Source: Candidatus Pelagibacterales bacterium (lineage in GTDB: Bacteria > Pseudomonadota > Alphaproteobacteria > TMED109). Taken from it: DNA of 8,050 bases. Shown piece after piece: positions 7,536 to 8,050 of this stretch (the first letter of the stretch is position 1; every line of letters begins with the position of its first letter). Location of the stretch: contig NYVM01000007.1 of assembly GCA_002684605.1 (NCBI GenBank), positions 11,937 to 19,986 of the forward strand. Reading direction: 5' to 3'. The notes beneath the pieces are model-generated. The model was not told the DNA's origin, did no database searches, and worked only from the letters and a program-made list of their open reading frames with translations. The translations under genes and the position numbers were made by a program.

Positions 7536-8050
7536 TTATTTAATTTGTGTTGTTTGATCTAAAAATGATTCTACATCTAATGCATAGGCATCTATAAATT
7601 CTTTAGGTAGTTTTTTGTAAGCTGATTCAAATGCATCACTAAACCAGTATGATGGTTTTTTACCAAACCAAAATATAGACCTAGCTATTAAAAAGGCTAA
7701 ACTCTTTTGCCCACCTTTCATAAACTTTCCAGTATCTTTATTTCTTAATCTTAACCTTTTCTTATTAACCCATTTCAATATTGAAGATGTAGGAGGCATT
7801 CCTTTTAATGAATTACCTTGACTTTTATAACTAAATTTTTTTAGTCCATATTTTCTTTCTCCATATTTCTTTTTAGTTCCATCAACCCCTGCATCTAAAT
7901 ATGCACCATAATCTAAATACATAAATTGCAACTGTAATGAGTTAGGAGATACCTTTAGTTTATCATCTACTGACTTATCTAATTGTCCTGATGCAACTAA
8001 AGGATATGACTTCCCATTCCTTCTGATCCTTTTCTTTTTAAGATTCTTTC
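7536..8050 (-). CDS. HK97 gp10-like neck / tail-completion protein, 5'-truncated at right edge
   Basis: The frame is open from the right edge to TAA at 7538-7536, showing 170 residues; the true start lies outside the window. A TTG at 7931 or an ATG at 7922 could be taken as a start, but the frame continues upstream with family-like sequence. The visible N-terminal part contains SYPLVASGQLDKSV, then a strand and LDYGAYLDAGVDGTKK. This matches the pattern of HK97 gp10-like proteins: TGxLxxS, then a strand, then YAxxxExGT. The C-terminal part is helical (FWFGKKPSYWFSDAFESAYK), where the family has its 'PF..PA' helix. These proteins sit at the head-tail junction or help complete the tail. It is basic, with many Lys and Arg residues. 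It ends one base before the next ATG. The call comes from motif layout and gene order, not from alignment. Confidence 0.65.
   Translation of the reverse strand, partial: KNLKKKRIRRNGKSYPLVASGQLDKSVDDKLKVSPNSLQLQFMYLDYGAYLDAGVDGTKKKYGERKYGLKKFSYKSQGNSLKGMPPTSSILKWVNKKRLRLRNKDTGKFMKGGQKSLAFLIARSIFWFGKKPSYWFSDAFESAYKKLPKEFIDAYALDVESFLDQTTQIK

Noticed and set aside
1..8050. Apparent absence of GGCC
   Set aside because: Only about five would be expected at this composition, so absence is weak evidence of avoidance. GATC, AGCT and TGCA are present, so palindromes in general are not avoided.

Overview
The window looks like part of the tail module of a tailed double-stranded DNA phage (or prophage) of an AT-rich host, most likely a member of the Bacteroidetes and probably a marine flavobacterium. 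Three things point there. First, the DNA is AT-rich (about one third G+C by eye). Second, none of the five starts that can be read has a GGAGG-type Shine-Dalgarno sequence, which is usual in Bacteroidetes. Third, the tail proteins resemble, from memory, families common in Bacteroidetes phages. No alignment was possible, so the host is an inference.

All genes lie on the minus strand, so transcription runs right to left. In that order they are: (1) a 5'-truncated HK97 gp10-like neck/tail-completion protein (7536-8050); (2) a 322-residue probable tail structural protein (6566-7534); (3) a giant 1578-residue tail-tip or fibre protein, with a conserved N-terminal half and a C-terminal half built from about ten cysteine-bracketed repeats with proline-rich linkers (1830-6566); (4) a prolyl-4-hydroxylase-like 2-oxoglutarate/Fe(II) dioxygenase with all its catalytic residues (1202-1819); (5) a 51-residue small ORF (1041-1196); and (6) the N-terminal part of a tape measure protein that runs off the left edge (1-1044). 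Gaps are 1 to 10 bases, and some stops and starts overlap (TAATG, ATGA). This is one tightly coupled operon with no room for internal promoters or terminators.

Genes 1, 2, 3 and 6 should build the neck and tail. Gene 4 is the accessory enzyme. Its position directly behind a protein with PTPPTPP and PPVIPPVGP segments suggests that it hydroxylates prolines in the phage's own tail fibre, though no direct evidence shows this.

The most striking property is in the DNA itself. Reading all 8050 bases, including row and block junctions, I found no CpG dinucleotide at all, where about 200 would be expected from base composition. Arginine is therefore always AGA/AGG, no codon contains CG, and no codon ending in C precedes one beginning with G. 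This suggests strict counter-selection of CpG, perhaps to escape a CpG-directed host defence.

I saw no RNA gene, CRISPR array, insertion sequence, attachment site or origin, and no gene-free stretch longer than 10 bases.
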